Source: Bacillota bacterium (lineage in GTDB: Bacteria; Bacillota; Clostridia; Lachnospirales; Lachnospiraceae). From it: a stretch of 8,161 nucleotides of DNA. The notes under the pieces were generated by a model. That model did not search any database. It saw only the letters and a list, made by a program, of their open reading frames with translations, and had not been told where the DNA came from. The position numbers and the translations under genes were made by a program. The DNA is taken from the NCBI GenBank assembly GCA_023414985.1, contig JAEZLY010000167.1, positions 1-8,161 on the forward strand, given 5' to 3'. Shown here one piece after another: positions 6,138 through 8,161 of the stretch (its first letter is position 1; every line of letters starts with the position of its first letter).

Positions 6138-6413
6138 ATGAAGAAATTTGGAAAGTTCGTATTTGGAACGATTACTCTGGCATCCATTGCTGCCGGTGCC
6201 TATTATTTCTATAAGAATTATATAAAGAAAGATTCTTCCGATGATTTTGATGACTTTGAAGACGATTTTGAAGATTTTGATACCGAGGAAGAAGAGACAG
6301 AGAAGGATTCCAGAGGGTATGTACCGATTAACTTAAATCCCGAGGGAGAGAAAGCAGAATCTGCTGAAGTAGCTCCGGAACAGCCCGGGGAAGATTCTGA
6401 GGATGAGCACTGA
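6138..6413 (+). CDS. Small membrane-anchored, highly acidic protein of unknown function
   Basis: This 91-residue protein starts with MKKFGKFVFG and has one hydrophobic segment (about residues 8-25, ending AAGAYYFYKNYIKK). The positive residues on both flanks, together with the long tail, make the topology uncertain; it could be a signal anchor. From residue 32 it is strongly acidic, with a D/F/E repeat (DDFDDFEDDFEDFD, 35-48), then EEEE and a Pro/Glu-rich tail. No cysteine, catalytic motif or lipobox is seen. The layout is like the small YtxH-type envelope proteins of Firmicutes but without sequence proof. AAAGGA (6122-6127) is ten bases from the chosen ATG. The frame has its own promoter region, is divergent from the glycosyltransferase and is followed by a strong terminator, so it is a stand-alone gene. 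Coding status is good; function is unknown. Confidence 0.75.
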   Translation: MKKFGKFVFGTITLASIAAGAYYFYKNYIKKDSSDDFDDFEDDFEDFDTEEEETEKDSRGYVPINLNPEGEKAESAEVAPEQPGEDSEDEH

Positions 6414-6455
6414 ATTAATTAGAATGAGATCTTTTAATAGAAAGATAGCACCAAT

Positions 6456-6495
6456 AAATAGAAAGGGATAGCCCGAAGGCTATCCCTTTCTATTT
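6456..6495. terminator. Bidirectional intrinsic terminator between convergent genes
   Basis: A perfect 18-bp stem (AAATAGAAAGGGATAGCC at 6456-6473 with 6478-6495) is closed by a CGAA tetraloop. The AT-rich base of the stem supplies a U-rich 3' side on both strands (CTATTTCTAT on plus, CTATTTATT on minus). It lies 42 bp after the stop of the small acidic protein and 64 bp beyond the stop of the anti-sigma gene, so it can end both transcripts. Confidence 0.88.
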
Positions 6496-6559
6496 CTATG
6501 TTCGAATACTATTTTACACATTTTCTTCTGCTATGCTGTTAACATGGATGAATTGCCCG

Positions 6560-7600
6560 TTACTCGGTATATTCCTGCAGGAAGGTTTCGATATCCTGCT
6601 TCAGCCGAGCGTTATCATCCGGGTCATATACATTTTCCGATACCGTATCTCCTTGCGTAAATTTCACAACCAGCTTCGATCCCAGATACATTGTATACAA
6701 TGCCTGTGTATCCGGAGTTTTCATTTCAACCGTATAGCTCTGGTCTGCTGTTGTATCCTGAGTGCTGCCGGTAAACTGATGTGCATCCATGACAAGGTAA
6801 AATGCCTGGATATCCTCCAGTGCGGTCAAAGTGACCGAGGCATCATTCTTGTTGTTGGAGATGGTGATATATTCAGCATTCTCCGGGTTTGGGAGAAAAA
6901 TATCCCGGAAGGTGTAAGAGGCTCCCGTATCATTCGTACTGCGTAAAGCGGTACTGAATTCTCTGGTTTTGGCATTATCCTCCGGCATGGAGGTAATCTG
7001 GGTTTCTGCTTCCGTACCTGCCGGACCACCGGCATTATCGGCACTACCGACCTTTGCTGATTTATCCGCTGTCGCCTCATCTGCAAATGTCTCGGCTGAG
7101 ATCGTATATTGTGTATCAGCCTCCGGTGCCGCCTGACCTGTACCTTCTGTTGTAGCAGCATCCTCTGCGATTCCTGCCGCAGCCGGTGCTTCCTGTGCCG
7201 CCATATCGGTCTGAGCCCCAGTAGAAGCGGATTGATCCATCAAAAGATTGGCCTCCGGTGCAGCATTATCCATAGAGGTTGTTTCATTTTTTACGATTGG
7301 CATCTGTTTTATGACATTATAGCCGACAACCACCAATAACAATGCGGCTGCCACACCTGCAAAGCTCCTTACGTAACGATTCCAGAGAATGATTTTAGTA
7401 CCCGGCTTCTCTTTGCCCGTTTGTATGCCACGCTCCCCTATGAGAGCCTGCTGCTCTTTGATCGCCGCCAGAGTTCTGTTAATCAACTCCTCCGACACAC
7501 TGATTCCTTCTAAATCAAGAGAATTGTTCAGATGTGATTTGATCTTCATATCATCGAGTTCAATATTCTTATTCGTATTCTTATCGTTGTTATAGCTCAT
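6560..7600 (-). CDS. Transmembrane anti-sigma factor for the adjacent ECF sigma factor
   Basis: This 346-residue single-pass membrane protein is inferred to be the anti-sigma factor. The cytoplasmic part (1-77) includes a helix SVSEELINRTLAAIKEQQ (34-51), a pattern seen in clostridial anti-sigma proteins, and it lacks the zinc HxxxCxxC motif. The membrane segment is about residues 78-97 (AGVAAALLLVVVGYNVI). Residues about 105-220 are a low-complexity Ala/Thr/Glu/Asp/Gln linker without cysteine. A folded extracytoplasmic domain (about 228-346) follows, with FRDIFLPNPENAEYITI, ending in an acidic helix. The family of this domain is not recognised, and it may sense an envelope signal. The start is supported by AGGGAGG (7608-7614), seven bases from the ATG. 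It overlaps the sigma gene by 11 bp, which suggests translational coupling. The assignment rests on position and architecture. Confidence 0.8.
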   Translation of the reverse strand: MSYNNDKNTNKNIELDDMKIKSHLNNSLDLEGISVSEELINRTLAAIKEQQALIGERGIQTGKEKPGTKIILWNRYVRSFAGVAAALLLVVVGYNVIKQMPIVKNETTSMDNAAPEANLLMDQSASTGAQTDMAAQEAPAAAGIAEDAATTEGTGQAAPEADTQYTISAETFADEATADKSAKVGSADNAGGPAGTEAETQITSMPEDNAKTREFSTALRSTNDTGASYTFRDIFLPNPENAEYITISNNKNDASVTLTALEDIQAFYLVMDAHQFTGSTQDTTADQSYTVEMKTPDTQALYTMYLGSKLVVKFTQGDTVSENVYDPDDNARLKQDIETFLQEYTE

Positions 7601-8138
7601 CTGAAATCCTCCCTTCCAACATGGCTTTCAGCTTTAACCGGGCTCGTGACAATCGGCTTTTTGCCGTTCCCTCGGCAATTTTTAAGGCCTGGGCCGCTTC
7701 TATGATTGTCATTTCCTGAAAATAAACACATAGTACAACATCCTTATATTTCGGCGGTAAAGAAAGAACTGATTTCTTAATCAATTCCTTCGAGTCTTGT
7801 TTTTCTACATCGTCATAATCCGTCTCACTGACAATCGCATCCTCCTGGTATTCCATCATCGGTACTACCCGGCGGTTCCATGCGCTTTTTAAATAATCCT
7901 TGCAGGTATTGATTGTAATCCTGATGATCCAGGTCTTAATACTTGAGTTTCCTTCAAAGGTTGCCAGCTTTTGATTAACTTTGATAAAGACATCCTGAAA
8001 AATATCCTCCGCGGTATGAATATCTTTGACATACATATATGCTGTTCGCAGTACGTCATTGCCATATTGTCTCATTAGGGTCTCTATATCATACTCCGGT
8101 ACTTTCTCCAGGAGATCCTTGGGTGTATCGTTCTGCAT
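7590..8138 (-). CDS. ECF-type RNA polymerase sigma factor (sigma-70 regions 2 and 4)
   Basis: This is a small group IV sigma factor of 182 residues from the chosen start (184 from the upstream ATG at 8144; numbers below follow the longer form). Region 2 spans about 21-87: LMRQYGNDVLRTAYMYVKD, then AEDIFQDVFIKV (45-56) and the -10-recognition part SIKTWIIRITINTCKDYLK. An acidic linker (about 100-120) leads to region 4 (about 123-176): LPPKYKDVVLCVYFQEMTI, then the helix-turn-helix IEAAQALKIAEGTAKSRLSRARLKLK, which binds the -35 element. It directs RNA polymerase to its own regulon and is held by the downstream anti-sigma factor. The tract AGGGGG (8147-8152) is eight bases from the ATG at 8136-8138 but only two from that at 8142-8144, so I prefer the former. 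Autoregulation is common in this family but not visible here. Confidence 0.92.
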   Translation of the reverse strand: MQNDTPKDLLEKVPEYDIETLMRQYGNDVLRTAYMYVKDIHTAEDIFQDVFIKVNQKLATFEGNSSIKTWIIRITINTCKDYLKSAWNRRVVPMMEYQEDAIVSETDYDDVEKQDSKELIKKSVLSLPPKYKDVVLCVYFQEMTIIEAAQALKIAEGTAKSRLSRARLKLKAMLEGRISDEL

Positions 8139-8146
8139 CCTCATAT

Positions 8147-8152
8147 CCCCCT
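8147..8152 (-). promoter_or_regulatory. Ribosome binding site deciding the sigma factor start
   Basis: The minus strand reads AGGGGG, ATATGAGG, then ATG (8138-8136). The spacing of eight bases fits the inner ATG, whereas the outer ATG (8144-8142) would be only two bases away. The inner start shortens the protein by Met-Arg. Confidence 0.5.
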
Positions 8153-8161
8153 ATACTATAC

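Noticed and set aside
5935..6141. 68-codon plus-strand open frame overlapping the start of the small acidic protein
   Set aside because: It crosses two promoters and an AT-rich intergenic region and gives a low-complexity product. Its end only overlaps the next ATG by chance as ATGA.
8155..8160. TATAGT resembling a -10 box upstream of the sigma gene
   Set aside because: It is so close to the ribosome binding site that the leader would begin within it, and the -35 position is outside the window.

Overview
The window looks like ordinary chromosome from a low-to-mid GC Gram-positive anaerobe, most likely a Lachnospiraceae-type clostridium. This is inferred from strong AGGAGG-type ribosome binding sites, sigma-A-like promoters, a clostridial-style bacteriohemerythrin, Big_2-type secreted Ig-like domains, an ECF sigma/anti-sigma pair and a C-GCAxxG-C-C redox protein. 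No phage, plasmid or CRISPR features are visible. I see no tRNA or rRNA.

Layout: (1) 1-144, the C-terminal end of an unrecognised plus-strand gene. (2) 175-395, a 221-bp imperfect palindrome that folds into one long branched hairpin; its 9-bp ends are bounded by TA, as expected of a Tc1/mariner (IS630)-type MITE. (3) 479-871 (minus), a bacteriohemerythrin preceded by its own promoter (1033-1061) and a roughly 150-nt leader with three nested helices, one resembling an intrinsic terminator. (4) 1066-3597 (minus), an 843-residue secreted protein with two Big_2-like modules and six divergent Ig-like repeats. (5) 3754-4689 and 4737-5942 (minus), a probable two-gene operon: a GT4 glycosyltransferase, then a C-GCAxxG-C-C redox domain fused to a GNAT acetyltransferase. 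(6) 6138-6413 (plus), a small membrane-anchored, very acidic protein divergent from the glycosyltransferase. (7) 6456-6495, an 18-bp bidirectional terminator between convergent genes. (8) 6560-7600 and 7590-8138 (minus), an anti-sigma factor and its overlapping ECF sigma factor, whose promoter lies mostly outside the window.

Most of the genes concern the cell envelope: a secreted adhesin-like protein, a glycosyltransferase probably acting on membrane lipid, a membrane-anchored acidic protein and a transmembrane sigma regulator. Two concern redox or oxygen chemistry: the hemerythrin and the C-GCAxxG-C-C/GNAT fusion. No single multi-gene pathway is evident. The observations most worth a second look are the long palindromic element, the structured hemerythrin leader, the loss of one canonical iron ligand in the hemerythrin, and the redox-GNAT fusion.
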